DNA of 64,000 bases from contig NZ_CP075171.1 of NCBI RefSeq assembly GCF_021379005.1, positions 3,844,001 through 3,908,000 of the forward strand. Direction: 5' to 3'. The notes under the pieces are model-generated. The model did no database searches and was not told the origin of the DNA. It saw only the letters and a list, made by a program, of their open reading frames with translations. Position numbers and translations under genes: made by a program. Below, one piece after another: positions 8,695 to 18,650 of this stretch (within the stretch, counting starts at the first letter, position 1; each line of letters begins with the position of its first letter). This DNA is from Leptodesmis sichuanensis A121 (GTDB lineage Bacteria > Cyanobacteriota > Cyanobacteriia > Leptolyngbyales > Leptolyngbyaceae).

Positions 8695-10635
8695 ATGTTG
8701 CTCTCGCTCAGAATTGAAAATTTCGCTCTTGTAGATTATTTAGATCTGGATTTAGGAGCAGGGCTAACTGTACTGACGGGGGAGACGGGTGCAGGAAAAT
8801 CGATTATTTTGGATGCTTTGGATGCCGCGCTGGGAGGTAAAGTTACAGGCCGGGTTGTCCGGTCTGGGGAGGAACGCGCTGCCATAGAAGCCAGCTTTAA
8901 ACTGACGGCTGATTTGAGAGCCTGGTTGAGTCAACAGGAGATTGAACCCCTGAATGAAGACGTTTTGCTGTGTAGCCGGGAGGTGATTGCTAACTCAGGC
9001 AGTCAACGTAGCCGCTCTCGCGTGAATGGGGTGGTGGTGAACAAGCAGCAGATGGAGCAATTGCGCGATCGTCTAGTTGAAATTACGGCTCAGGGACAAA
9101 CCGTACAACTGGGCCAACCTGCCCTGCAGCGGGAATGGCTAGATGGCTATGGTGGAGAAAGGCTACTCCAGCAGCGGGAACAGGTTGCTGCAGCATTTGC
9201 CGCTTATCAACAAGCCGCTCAACTGCTGGATAAGCGCCGTCGGGCTGAACAGGAACGCTTGCAGCAATTAGATTTATTTGAGTACCAGTTGCGGGAATTG
9301 AATGCCGCCAGCCTCACCGATCCCGATGAACTGGAACTGCTGGAACAGGAAGCAAACCGCCTGGGGCACAGTGTAGACCTGCAACAGCAGAGCTATCAGG
9401 TTTACCAGGCACTGTATCAGAGCGACCACGAGGCCAAAGCCTGCGCTGATCTACTGGGCGAGGCTGAAACTACCCTCACTCACATGCTGGAATACGATCC
9501 CCAGTTGCAACCGATTTTAGAGTTAGTCAGTGCAGCACTGGCCCAGGTGGAGGAAGCAGGGCGGGAAATTAACGCCTACGGGGACAGCATTGAGGCAGAT
9601 CCAGAACGATTGCAGGAGGTGCAAGACCGGATCGCCGACCTGAAACAGGTTTGCCGGAAATATGGGCCAACGTTGAAGGATGCGATCGAACTGCGCGATC
9701 GCCTGCAAAACGAATTGCTGGAACTAACAGGAGGCGGACAGTCCCTGGAAGCATTAGAGGCCGCTGTACACAGTAGTCAGGTTGCTTTAACGGAAGCCTG
9801 TGCTCACCTGACCCAACTCCGCCGCACTGCTGCTGCTGATTTAGAAACCCGGTTAGTGAATGAACTGAAACCGTTGGCCATGGAAAAGGTGAAATTTCAG
9901 GTGAGCATTACTCCCATTGCCCCCAGTGCATCTGGTGCGGATCAAATTACTTTTCTGTTTAGTCCCAATCCTGGTGAACCTCTACAGCCCCTGACTGAGA
10001 TTGCTTCTGGTGGGGAGATGAGCCGCTTTTTATTGGCACTCCAGGCCAGTTTCTCTCAGATTGATCCCGTAGGTACTCTGGTGTTTGATGAAATTGATGT
10101 GGGAGTTTCGGGTCGGGTCAGTCAGGCGATCGCGGAGAAGCTGTACCAACTCAGCCAGCATCATCAGGTCTTATGTGTAACGCACCAGCCGATCGTCGCC
10201 GCCATGGCCGATCAACATCTCCGAGTGAGCAAACACCTGATCAACTCCACCAACGGTACCACCAACGGCCATACACCCAATGGCTATATCGCACTTGATC
10301 CACAATCTACCAGCGGCTCAACCAACAAACGCAAACGTAAAAAAGCCCAACCCGATTCCCACTCCCCGATCCCCGATCCCCGCTCTCCGATCCCCGATCC
10401 CTCCAATGACATTCGCACCGTCGTGCGAGTCGTCCCTTTAACTGCTGACCAGCGCAAACAAGAACTGGCCCAACTGGCGGGTGGTCAGTCTCCTGAAGTA
10501 CTGGCCTTTGCAGAATCATTACTGAATCAAGCCGCTCATCTACGTCAAACGCAACTGTCCAAGGCCAACCTGTTGTCCAAGGCTCCTGCCCAACCTGTAA
10601 AAGCTGTCCGTTCAAAATCGGCCAGAAAATCCTGA
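8695..10635 (+). CDS. recN: DNA repair protein RecN with low-complexity insertion
   Basis: An SMC-like ATPase acting early in double-strand break repair. Walker A is LTGETGAGKS near residue 30; the signature region is ASGGEMSRFLLAL, Walker B is TLVFDEIDVGVSG and the H-loop is CVTHQPIVAAMAD. The coiled-coil middle (residues 150-370) is typical. The ATG at 8695 is preferred over GTG at 8689 because the family begins MLLSLRIENFAL. At 646 residues it is longer than usual. About 50 extra residues (roughly 521-571) sit just after the H-loop and contain two SPIPDP units encoded by a heptanucleotide repeat. Expected to be functional if this surface loop is tolerated. Confidence 0.95.
   Translation: MLLSLRIENFALVDYLDLDLGAGLTVLTGETGAGKSIILDALDAALGGKVTGRVVRSGEERAAIEASFKLTADLRAWLSQQEIEPLNEDVLLCSREVIANSGSQRSRSRVNGVVVNKQQMEQLRDRLVEITAQGQTVQLGQPALQREWLDGYGGERLLQQREQVAAAFAAYQQAAQLLDKRRRAEQERLQQLDLFEYQLRELNAASLTDPDELELLEQEANRLGHSVDLQQQSYQVYQALYQSDHEAKACADLLGEAETTLTHMLEYDPQLQPILELVSAALAQVEEAGREINAYGDSIEADPERLQEVQDRIADLKQVCRKYGPTLKDAIELRDRLQNELLELTGGGQSLEALEAAVHSSQVALTEACAHLTQLRRTAAADLETRLVNELKPLAMEKVKFQVSITPIAPSASGADQITFLFSPNPGEPLQPLTEIASGGEMSRFLLALQASFSQIDPVGTLVFDEIDVGVSGRVSQAIAEKLYQLSQHHQVLCVTHQPIVAAMADQHLRVSKHLINSTNGTTNGHTPNGYIALDPQSTSGSTNKRKRKKAQPDSHSPIPDPRSPIPDPSNDIRTVVRVVPLTADQRKQELAQLAGGQSPEVLAFAESLLNQAAHLRQTQLSKANLLSKAPAQPVKAVRSKSARKS
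10351..10406 (+). repeat. Heptanucleotide tandem repeat inside recN
   Basis: Eight consecutive 7-base units of the form CCCGATC are visible, with variants CCCGATT, CCCACTC, CCCGCTC, TCCGATC and CCTCCAA. Three units make 21 bases, so the frame yields a 7-residue repeat (SPIPDPR, SPIPDPS). This fits the STRR class of heptamer repeats known from cyanobacteria. Confidence 0.85.
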
Positions 10636-11146
10636 CACTCAGAGAAATATGATGAAGAATGTTACATCGGGGTTTCCACGGTATTAAGTAGCTGTCGGAA
10701 CTCGACATATTTACTGAACCCAAGGTAAAAAACAGGTGAGCAATTCTGTCTAGCACTGACTTACTGCCAAGATTTCATATTCTAAAATCGCAAATCTAAA
10801 GTCCAGAATGCGATGAGACGACCAATTAGGATTTGGGAATGCTGACAATAGGACTGTATTTCAACTGGTTCATGGTAGGAATAAATACATCAAGCTAGTT
10901 TGGATATAAAACCATAGCTTTCCTTAGAGAAATTACGGGCCTGAATCTGGATACCGTATTTTCTGCTTCGGTAAGTCAGGATTCTGCTGGAATACAGCGC
11001 AAAGCAGTGAAATTACGTTAGATTGCAACTAAAACTTTGAGCAAACTTTATTTTCATGACGAAAAAATCTATCTTCAGGCCGCTCGATAAGCTTATCCAT
11101 CTCGCTCCTGACCATTTCTCTATTCCATCTAGCCTCACTACGATCT
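10636..11146. other. Long leader region upstream of the cyclase gene
   Basis: No supported gene. At 10781-10804 lies a degenerate copy, in the opposite orientation, of the TTTGGATTT-CGATTTTGG motif seen at 15287 and 36472. The rest is AT-rich and should hold the adenylate cyclase promoter. I see no strong palindrome. Confidence 0.45.
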
Positions 11147-13828
11147 ATGAGTACCTCATCACAGCACCTGTCTGAGAGAGAGCCAAGCCAAGCTGTTATC
11201 GACATTGCAGCTACAGATGCGGCTGGTTCAGCCATTTCTGCGGAGGTGAAGCTGGATTTAGAATCTACCCATGTTGCCGATTCAGGGAGTTCCGTGATGT
11301 CCTATTCTGCCTCTAGTCCTGCTTCTTCTAGTAGTGCTTTAGTGGCTAGCAGAGGCAGCTTTGCCTCCTTTTTGGCTCCCCTCAAAAAAGACACTTTTAA
11401 GGAGGTGGTAAACGATGTTGAGCAAAGACTCAGGGTGGTTAACCAAACTCTATCCATGTTGGATAACCTGATGGATGCTCAAGGGTTTGATGCCATTCTG
11501 GATGAGATGTTGCGCTCCATCACCTTGAAAACGGGAGAACTATTAAATGCCGATCGCTCCACCATTTTTCTGTTAGACCAAGATAAACACGAATTGTGGT
11601 CGATCGTCGCGAAAGATGAACGAGGCAACAATCTGGAACTACGGATTCCAATGAATGCGGGCATTGCAGGAGAGGTCGCCACCACAAAAAAGGTCGTCAA
11701 CATTCCCTACGACTTCTACAACGATCCCCGCTCCGAGGCTGCCCAGAAGCTGGATAAGAAAAACAATTACCGCACCTACACCATGCTGGCCATGCCCCTG
11801 TTGAATGATGAGGGGAATCTGGTGGCTGTAGTGCAGTTGATTAACAAACTGAAGCTTAACCACTCGACAACGGCTCCTTTAGAAGAAAAGATTGATCTGC
11901 ATGGATTCACCCGTGAAGATGAGCAAGTTTTTGAGGAATTTGCTCCCTCAATTCGTCTGATTATTGAGTCATCCCGATCGTTCTATAAAGCTACCCAACA
12001 GCAACGGGCGGCCTCGGCTCTAATGAAGGCGACAAAATCCTTAAGTCAGAGCAGCCTGGATCTGGAAGAAACGCTACAACGGGTCATGGATGAAGCCAAG
12101 GATCTGATGCAAGCCGATCGCAGTACGCTCTGGTTGATTGACCACGATCGCGATCAGTTATGGACAAAGATACCAACTAAGGGTGCGCTAGAAGAAGTTC
12201 GGATTCCCCTGGGGGCAGGTTTTGCAGGCCAGGTCGCCATGACGGGAGAGCCACTGCTGATCCCCTTTGATCTGTATGAACACCCCAATTCCCAAACCTC
12301 CAAAGAAACCGACAAGAAACTTAACTACCGCACCTGCAGTATGTTGTGTATGCCCGTCTTTAATGCCGATGGCGAACTAATTGCGGTGACGCAACTGGTG
12401 AATAAAAAGCGGCAGGGAGAGTATCCTCCCTATGATCCCGCCAACTATCCAGAAGCGCCAGAAATCTGGAAAGCCAGCTTTAACCGGAATGACCAGGAAT
12501 TTATGCAGGCATTCAATATTCAGGCTGGGGTGGCGCTACAGAATGCCAAGTTGTTTGAAACCGTCAAACAGCAGGAGCAGATGCAGCGAGACATTTTACG
12601 ATCGCTGACGAACGGTGTGATTTCCACCGACAAGAATGGCCATATCATTGCCGCCAATGAAAGTGCGAAGGGGTTGTTGGGGTTGACCGGATCCGATCTC
12701 TTGGAAGGAAAAGCCATTCAGGAATTGATTCAGATTGAGAAGGGTGACTTCCCCAAGTGGTTCGACATGGCGTTGCAGGCCAGGGATGATAAGAGCCGTC
12801 AGCAGTACTACCCGGATCAGACCCTGCAACCCGTTCGTGGGGAAGAGCAACATAGTATCAACCTCTCTATCAACACGATCGCCGATGCCAATGATCGTGA
12901 ACAGGTATCTGGTGCGCTCATTGTGATGGATGACATCAGTGATGAAAAGCGGCTGAAAAGCACCATGTACCGCTACATGACGCAGGAACTGGCAGAACAG
13001 TTGCTGGAAAATCCTGATGCGGCCAAGATGGGGGGCGATCGCAAAGAAGTCTCCGTTCTGTTCTCGGATATTCGGAGCTACACCACCCTCACCGAAAGCC
13101 TGACCGCAGAAGAAGTTGTGGAAATGCTCAATGACTACTTTGAGCAAATGGTCGATGCGGTGTTCAAGTACAAAGGTACGCTCGATAAATATATTGGGGA
13201 TGCCATTATGGCTGTGTTTGGCTCTCCATTACCGCTGGATCAGCACGAATGGATGGCGGTGCAGACAGCGTTGGAAATGCGGCATCGGTTAAGGAACTTT
13301 AATAGTAGACGAGCAGAAAGAAATCAAGTACCGATCAAGATTGGGATTGGGGTGAATTCCGATTCGGTGATTAGCGGCAATATTGGCTCCAGTAAACGCA
13401 TGGAGTTTACGGCGATCGGCGATGGGGTAAACCTAGGATCACGCCTGGAGAGCGCCAGTAAGGTTTATGGTACCGATATTATTCTCAGCGAGAGTACTTA
13501 CCGTCCCTGCCGCGATCGAATCTGGGCTAGGGAACTGGACTACATTAAGGTCAAAGGTAGAAATAAACCAGTTGCGGTTTATGAACTGATCGGCCTGCGC
13601 GAAGATCAGATCTCGGATGTGCAAAAACGAATTATTGACCATTACCACAAAGCACGCCAGTTCTACCTCAATCGCGACTTTCCAATGGCAATGGCAGAGT
13701 TTGGTCAGGTTCTCAGTCTGGATCGGGAAAATAAAGCAGCTAGCTTACATTTGCAGCGGTGTCAGCACTGGTTACAAAATCCGCCTCCAGAGGACTGGGA
13801 TGGCTCTTGGGCGTTGCTAGAAAAATAG
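11147..13828 (+). CDS. Adenylate cyclase with tandem GAF and PAS domains
   Basis: A class III cyclase making cAMP, architecture as in Anabaena CyaB1/CyaB2. After a Ser-rich N-terminus of about 80 residues come GAF-A (about 104-240), GAF-B (about 288-464), PAS (about 480-590) and the cyclase domain (about 630-785), then a helical TPR-like tail. Metal-binding Asp residues are in LFSDIRSYTTL and KYIGDAIMAVFG. The purine-selecting lysine is in GTLDKYIGD. The second purine position reads MEFTAIGDG, a Thr-type active site as in CyaB1. Both GAF domains keep the NYR-T elements of cyclic-nucleotide-binding GAFs, so feedback activation by cAMP is likely. No membrane segment is present. Confidence 0.93.
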   Translation: MSTSSQHLSEREPSQAVIDIAATDAAGSAISAEVKLDLESTHVADSGSSVMSYSASSPASSSSALVASRGSFASFLAPLKKDTFKEVVNDVEQRLRVVNQTLSMLDNLMDAQGFDAILDEMLRSITLKTGELLNADRSTIFLLDQDKHELWSIVAKDERGNNLELRIPMNAGIAGEVATTKKVVNIPYDFYNDPRSEAAQKLDKKNNYRTYTMLAMPLLNDEGNLVAVVQLINKLKLNHSTTAPLEEKIDLHGFTREDEQVFEEFAPSIRLIIESSRSFYKATQQQRAASALMKATKSLSQSSLDLEETLQRVMDEAKDLMQADRSTLWLIDHDRDQLWTKIPTKGALEEVRIPLGAGFAGQVAMTGEPLLIPFDLYEHPNSQTSKETDKKLNYRTCSMLCMPVFNADGELIAVTQLVNKKRQGEYPPYDPANYPEAPEIWKASFNRNDQEFMQAFNIQAGVALQNAKLFETVKQQEQMQRDILRSLTNGVISTDKNGHIIAANESAKGLLGLTGSDLLEGKAIQELIQIEKGDFPKWFDMALQARDDKSRQQYYPDQTLQPVRGEEQHSINLSINTIADANDREQVSGALIVMDDISDEKRLKSTMYRYMTQELAEQLLENPDAAKMGGDRKEVSVLFSDIRSYTTLTESLTAEEVVEMLNDYFEQMVDAVFKYKGTLDKYIGDAIMAVFGSPLPLDQHEWMAVQTALEMRHRLRNFNSRRAERNQVPIKIGIGVNSDSVISGNIGSSKRMEFTAIGDGVNLGSRLESASKVYGTDIILSESTYRPCRDRIWARELDYIKVKGRNKPVAVYELIGLREDQISDVQKRIIDHYHKARQFYLNRDFPMAMAEFGQVLSLDRENKAASLHLQRCQHWLQNPPPEDWDGSWALLEK

Positions 13829-13893
13829 CCAGAATTGCTCTGCTAAACCACGGCCTTATCTATAAAATTGCCGATCACGGTCGGGAGGAATTG

Positions 13894-15288
13894 ATGCTAG
13901 ACACAACAATAGGCGTTCAACCGCCACTGGAGTTTATTCCCCCTGCTTACGACCCCAGAGTACGGCAGGTAGCAGATTGGGCACTGCCGCTGGTGATGCG
14001 ATCGCGTACTACGATCCGCGATGTGGAGGCCACGAATGTAGAAACCCTCGTCAATTTGTACCAGCAGTTTCAACAGGGTAAAGTGCGGCTATTACTGGCC
14101 TTTCGCCATCCTAGCTCCAAAGATCCCTTTTGCTTAGGGCATTTGATCTGGCGGTTACTGCCTCAAACCGCTCAAAGAATGGGGGTACCCCTGCAGCGAC
14201 CCATTCATGCCTATTTTCTCTACGATCGTGGCATTCCCCTCTGGTTAGGAAACTGGGCCGCCTGGTTGTTTCCCCGCCTGGGAGGTACTCCTATTCATCG
14301 CGGCAAATTGGATTTGATTGGATTACGATCGGCGCGAGATTTGTTTGCGAACGGCCAATTCCCCCTGGCGGCTGCCCCAGAAGGAGCGACGAATGGGCAT
14401 AACGAGATCGTCAGCCCCCTGGAGCCTGGAATCAGCCAATTGGGATTCTGGTGTGTAGAAGATATCCTGCGGGCAGGGCGGTCTGAGCAAGTTCTGATTG
14501 TCCCGATCGGGCTGAAATATCACTACATCACTCCGCCCTGGGAAAACCTTGCCAGAATCCTGACGGGTCTGGAAGCAGATACAGGGCTGGAACCTGTTGC
14601 TAACTCCGGAGATCCTCTTCAAAATGGCCACCTCTATAAACGGCTGTATCGTCTGGGAGAATATCTGCTATCCCTGATGGAAAACTATTACACCCGGTTT
14701 TTCCATGTCACCCTGCCCAATCCGCCCCTTTCTAGTACTGAAGTCTCAACGTCGGTGTTATCGAGTGAAGCGTTTACCGCTCGTTTGAATGCCCTGCTGG
14801 ATGCAGCGCTGACTGTAGCTGAAGAGTTTTTTAACCTGCAGGCTAAAGGGAGTGTGATCGATCGCTGTCGTCGGTTAGAGCAAGCCGCCTGGGATTGTAT
14901 TTATCGGGACGACCTGGATCTGGGAGCTATTTCTCTGGTGGAACGAGGATTGGCTGATCGCATCGCCGAAGAAGCGGATTTGCGGGTATGGCACATGCGT
15001 CTTGTAGAAACCTTTGTTGCCGTCACCGGGCAATATGTCCGGGAAAAGCCGAGCGTGGAACGATTTGCGGATACGACCTTGTTAGCCTGGGATATGGTGT
15101 GCCGCATCAAAGGGGGGAACCCCTTCAGACGACCAAAGCTAGGGCCACAAAAAGCATTAATCACGATCGGCGAACCTATTTCCGTGTCCGATCGCTGGGA
15201 GGCTTACCAGGGTGGGAGAAGAAACGCAAGACAGGCTGTAGCAGATTTGACACAAGATTTACAAACTGCCTTGGAGAAAATGATCTGA
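13894..15288 (+). CDS. PlsC-like glycerolipid acyltransferase domain protein
   Basis: The frame is open from 13759, but the ATG at 13894 has an excellent ribosome binding site (GGGAGGAATTG) and starts just beyond the cyclase gene. The 464-residue protein carries an acyltransferase-type HX4D motif (RHPSSKDP near residue 70) and a PEGATNG motif near 163, the expected second block of 1-acyl-glycerol-3-phosphate acyltransferases. The C-terminal 200 residues are helical and outside the catalytic fold. It lies 65 bases after the adenylate cyclase in the same direction, so the two may be cotranscribed. The true acyl acceptor is unknown; membrane association is likely. Confidence 0.8.
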   Translation: MLDTTIGVQPPLEFIPPAYDPRVRQVADWALPLVMRSRTTIRDVEATNVETLVNLYQQFQQGKVRLLLAFRHPSSKDPFCLGHLIWRLLPQTAQRMGVPLQRPIHAYFLYDRGIPLWLGNWAAWLFPRLGGTPIHRGKLDLIGLRSARDLFANGQFPLAAAPEGATNGHNEIVSPLEPGISQLGFWCVEDILRAGRSEQVLIVPIGLKYHYITPPWENLARILTGLEADTGLEPVANSGDPLQNGHLYKRLYRLGEYLLSLMENYYTRFFHVTLPNPPLSSTEVSTSVLSSEAFTARLNALLDAALTVAEEFFNLQAKGSVIDRCRRLEQAAWDCIYRDDLDLGAISLVERGLADRIAEEADLRVWHMRLVETFVAVTGQYVREKPSVERFADTTLLAWDMVCRIKGGNPFRRPKLGPQKALITIGEPISVSDRWEAYQGGRRNARQAVADLTQDLQTALEKMI

Positions 15289-15310
15289 TTTTGGATTTGC
15301 GATTTTGGAG
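15287..15310 (+). repeat. Dispersed TTTGGATTT-CGATTTTGG element, copy 1
   Basis: GATTTTGGATTTG followed by CGATTTTGGAG. It differs by one base from the 24-base element at 36472-36495, and the reverse-oriented block at 10781-10804 is a diverged relative. It overlaps the last two bases of the acyltransferase gene. Confidence 0.5.
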
Positions 15311-15401
15311 GCTGGATTGTTATGAAACAGTTCAATCATTTGGCTTTGCCACTTTGGATTATTTCTACCAAATTGCTAATCCAAAATCGTCAATCTGAAA
15401 G

Positions 15402-16979
15402 GGTGCCAAGCGGAAAAAATGGGTAGGTTAGGCCACCGCTAAGTCACTCGCATTGGGCTCGACAATTTCTAGCCGCTTGGCATCGAGTTTGGCAGTCAAA
15501 ATTTCAGCACAGAAGGTGTCCCATCGTCCTGCCGCCCAATAACAGCGACCTTGAAGCAGAATTTCTGCATGTTCAGGCAACCAAAACTTGCCATTTCCCT
15601 TGAGCCGCAGGTTGACCACCTGGCGGATTAGACTCTCAATGGCTCCACTGCCAATCGGTAGATTCATTGCCTGTACCTGCCCATAGGCAAAGCGCTGGGG
15701 TTGGTCATTAAAGTAGTTGAATGGGGTTGTCATTGCCTTGCGTTGATGGCGCGTGTGTTTCTGAGCCAGAATCTGCTGCATCTGTGTCAGGAGTTGCGCC
15801 AACTTACCCCGTTTGAGGCTAGAACGAGCCGCCTCGAACCATTTCCGTGCCACTTGAGCTTTGCTAAAAGCCGCCTCAGCAAAATCCTTCAAATGCTGAC
15901 TGGCATGGTAAAAGTCAATCAACTCAATCAGTCGGTCTTTGGGCAGGCCCAAGCGTTCCAGAAGGGCGGGAATCCGGTGCCAAATCCAAGGAGCGCCATC
16001 GGCTAGCAGCAACACTTGCTGGGCATGCACAACCCCAATTTGACCAGATACATCTCCAGTAGGCTCATGAATCCTTCGATACCGGTAAAGGTGCCGTCAT
16101 TAATGACCGGTAATTTGACTGTATTGATGCGCTGGCCCTGCTCATCGATGGCATAGAGGGTGAATAGTTTGGGTTCTCGCCAATGCCCCCGATCCCCCGC
16201 CGCTTGGTCGCCCGTCGTCTACCCCGTTTGTTGTATCGCAACCGGGTGCGCCCGCCATCGACACTCAACCCCACTCTCTGTCCCTCAAAGGTCTGGCCAG
16301 TGGGCAGTTGGCCTTGCTGCAACTGAGCCAGCCACTGGTCGGTTAACGCCAGGCCGATTTGACCAAAACCATAGGTCAGTCGCACCACCCGTTTCTCACT
16401 CAACTCAATGCCCCATTGCTGCAACTGCTCAGTCGCTTGCGCAAAGGACCTCGACAGCATCCCTGCCGCTGCAACCACGCTCCAAACCAGGGGACTGACT
16501 TGCTCTTCCAGTCCCAACCAACGCAGCAGGGGATAGAATCCCTGTCCCTGGGATGGCCCCCGTTGACCGGCTTTCCGCTTGCCTTTCCGCTTCTGCTGAG
16601 AGACCCCATTGAGAATGTAGCCCACCTTGAACTCAACGACGACATTGCCTACGGTTAATACCTTGACCCGGCGTTTGCCTTGACTGCGAGCCATGAAGCC
16701 TCGTGATGAGCGGGTCCGTTGGTTGGCTTCTCGTTGGCTATCTGGATGCTCACTGAGTTCGTGCAGCAGCAGGGCAATCACCTGGCCGGCTAGCACCAGA
16801 GCCGCGGCGCGGATTGCCTCCTCCCGTGCTTTCAACGCCACTCCATCCCAACTGGAAATTTCCCCCACGGCCAGCAGTGGGGCAATGGTTTGCTTAAATG
16901 TTTCAATGGCTTGGTTGAGATCCAGGGTTGCAGGTATATTCATATTCACTAGAGACAGGATGTTTTTTCACTCTGCACC
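15402..16979 (-). mobile_element. Decayed ISKra4-family insertion sequence
   Basis: Bounded by imperfect inverted ends: GGTGCCAAGCGGAAAAAATG at the left, and GGTGCAGAGTGAAAAAACAT reading inward from 16979. The size (about 1.58 kb) and the single transposase gene fit ISKra4. No convincing target duplication is visible, and the transposase is broken, so the element is probably immobile. Confidence 0.6.
15428..16949 (-). pseudogene. ISKra4-family transposase, two frameshifts
   Basis: The N-terminal part (16949 down to about 16165) has the helical start and the SVDGGRTRLRYNKRGRRR segment with the first catalytic Asp. The frame then shifts, and the expected continuation WREPKLFTLYAIDEQGQR is present in another frame. 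A second shift in a G-run near 16035 returns to the frame of the C-terminal part (VVHAQQVLLLADGAPWIW, then LPIGSGAIESLIRQVVNLRL). Each shift is repaired by one added base. All catalytic blocks are otherwise recognisable, so decay is recent. Confidence 0.75.
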
Positions 16980-17073
16980 GATCATTGTGCATATCCTGTC
17001 TTTTCTCAGCTTTTGCTGCCTCTCCTCAAAGCCATCTTTTTCGCATCGCACCCATCTGAAATCCAAAATTGGT

Positions 17074-17580
17074 CTATTGGGCTTCTTCGTTGCTAAATTT
17101 GCCTCGTTGAGTAAAGTCTTCCGGTCGCAGGTTAGAGACAAAGTCACGGAAGGCTTGCCGTTCCGCTTCATCAGCATCCCGGTCTACGGGAATGGAGGCA
17201 TCCGCAATCACCTCTTCCATAACCCAAATGGGACTGTTGGTGCGAAGGGCTAGCGCAATCGCGTCACTGGGGCGGGCATCAATTTCTTTCTTCACCTCAC
17301 CCTGAACTACGAGCAGGGAGGCATAGAAGGTATTATCCTGCAACGAATGAATAACCACCCGTTCCAGTGTCATATCCCAAGCTTCTAACAGATTGACCAG
17401 TAAATCATGGGTAAGAGGGCGTGGCGGTGGCTGATTTTCGATCGCATTAATAATGGATTTGGCCTGGTCATTCCCAATGTAAATTGGCAAAGCTCGCCGT
17501 TCACTAAAATCCCTTAACAGCACAATGGGACTGCGGGTGACGGCATCCAATGCAATTCCAGCGACTCTCATTTCAATCAT
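17074..17580 (-). CDS. Bifunctional nuclease family protein (DUF151)
   Basis: The 168-residue protein matches the BFN/DUF151 fold: MIEMRVAGIALDAVTRSPIV at the start, LPIYIGNDQAKSI in the core, and the highly conserved DARPSDAIALALRT near the middle. Plant members are reported to have RNase and DNase activity. In cyanobacteria the role is not established. The gene is divergent from riboflavin synthase across a 383-base spacer. The C-terminal 40 residues are acidic and variable. Confidence 0.9.
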   Translation of the reverse strand: MIEMRVAGIALDAVTRSPIVLLRDFSERRALPIYIGNDQAKSIINAIENQPPPRPLTHDLLVNLLEAWDMTLERVVIHSLQDNTFYASLLVVQGEVKKEIDARPSDAIALALRTNSPIWVMEEVIADASIPVDRDADEAERQAFRDFVSNLRPEDFTQRGKFSNEEAQ

Positions 17581-17963
17581 CGTCTTAGCCTCTAGAACAC
17601 CTGAAGCGGGAAAAACGTCAAGCGGATACGGGAAGTAAACAGGTATAAATTAAAACGGCCTTACTCTAATCGGGGAAACACCCTTATAAGCTGATTATGA
17701 CATTTGTATGGAGTTGCCATAGAAACAGGGATCAGAGACAGCCTCATCATAAATACCCCTTTAACGGGAACCCAGGTGGCCCAGTAATTCAACAAGAAGT
17801 TGTTATCTGACCTCCAGTATGCCCTGATTTATGCACTCATCCTAGATGATTCTGCTTTAAATTTGGCAATGTAACAAAGACTTTCAAATTCCGCCAGAAT
17901 TGAGTTTTGGAACGGATTGACATCACCTCTCTTACACGGTAGCTGACCCATAGGATCACCCAA
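17581..17963. other. Divergent promoter region, no gene
   Basis: The spacer lies between the DUF151 gene and riboflavin synthase. No open frame, RNA gene or repeat is supported. I looked for the conserved FMN riboswitch core upstream of the riboflavin synthase gene and did not see it. Confidence 0.5.
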
Positions 17964-18644
17964 ATGTTTACAGGGCTTATTCAAGGATTAGGAAAAATTC
18001 ACCCCCTGGGAAAGGATAGGTTACAAATTACCTGTCAGACGGCGACCTCCGGCTTAATTGTGCCAGATCTACAACTGGGAGATAGTGTAGCGGTTGATGG
18101 AGTCTGTTTGACAGTGACAGAAATTTTACCGCAGGGATTTATTGCCGTGGTTTCGCCGGAAACCCGCGATCGCTCCACCCTCTCCCATCCCGAACTGGGT
18201 TATGTCAATCTGGAAACCTCGCTTCGGGTGGGCAGTAAACTGGGCGGTCACTTCGTCACGGGTCACGTAGATGGCATCGGCTACCTGGAATCCTCAACTC
18301 AGACGGCAACCTCCTGGGAAATGACGTTTACCACCCCAACGCCGCAAGTCGCTCGTTACATCCTTCCTAAAGGCAGCATTGCCGTGAACGGCATCAGTCT
18401 CACCGTAGCGGATTGCAATGCCTCTGGCTCCTGGTTTAAGGTCGCAGTCATTCCCCATACCTACCAGGAAACTAACCTGCAGTACTTACAACCCGGCAGT
18501 CCAGTGAATCTGGAAGGTGACATTTTAGGAAAATATGTAGAAAAATTCCTGCGTTTAGGTTCTGGTCAGAGCGAGTCTGCCCATCTGCCTACCACCCTGG
18601 AGGAACTAACCCCAGCGTTTTTGGCTGAACACGGCTATTTGTAG
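17964..18644 (+). CDS. ribE: Riboflavin synthase alpha chain
   Basis: Catalyses dismutation of two 6,7-dimethyl-8-ribityllumazine molecules to riboflavin. The protein starts with the family signature MFTGLIQGLG and consists of two similar lumazine-binding barrels (about 1-97 and 98-195). Each has the GDSVAVDGVCLTV / GSIAVNGISLTV block and the TRDRST / PHTYQETNL block. Both copies of the ligand-binding residues appear present. The C-terminal helix needed for trimerisation follows, with a slightly extended tail (226 residues). No other rib genes are adjacent. Confidence 0.95.
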   Translation: MFTGLIQGLGKIHPLGKDRLQITCQTATSGLIVPDLQLGDSVAVDGVCLTVTEILPQGFIAVVSPETRDRSTLSHPELGYVNLETSLRVGSKLGGHFVTGHVDGIGYLESSTQTATSWEMTFTTPTPQVARYILPKGSIAVNGISLTVADCNASGSWFKVAVIPHTYQETNLQYLQPGSPVNLEGDILGKYVEKFLRLGSGQSESAHLPTTLEELTPAFLAEHGYL

Positions 18645-18650
18645 TCTCAG

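Noticed and set aside
17581-17963. FMN riboswitch before riboflavin synthase
   Set aside because: The conserved riboswitch core is not visible upstream of the gene.
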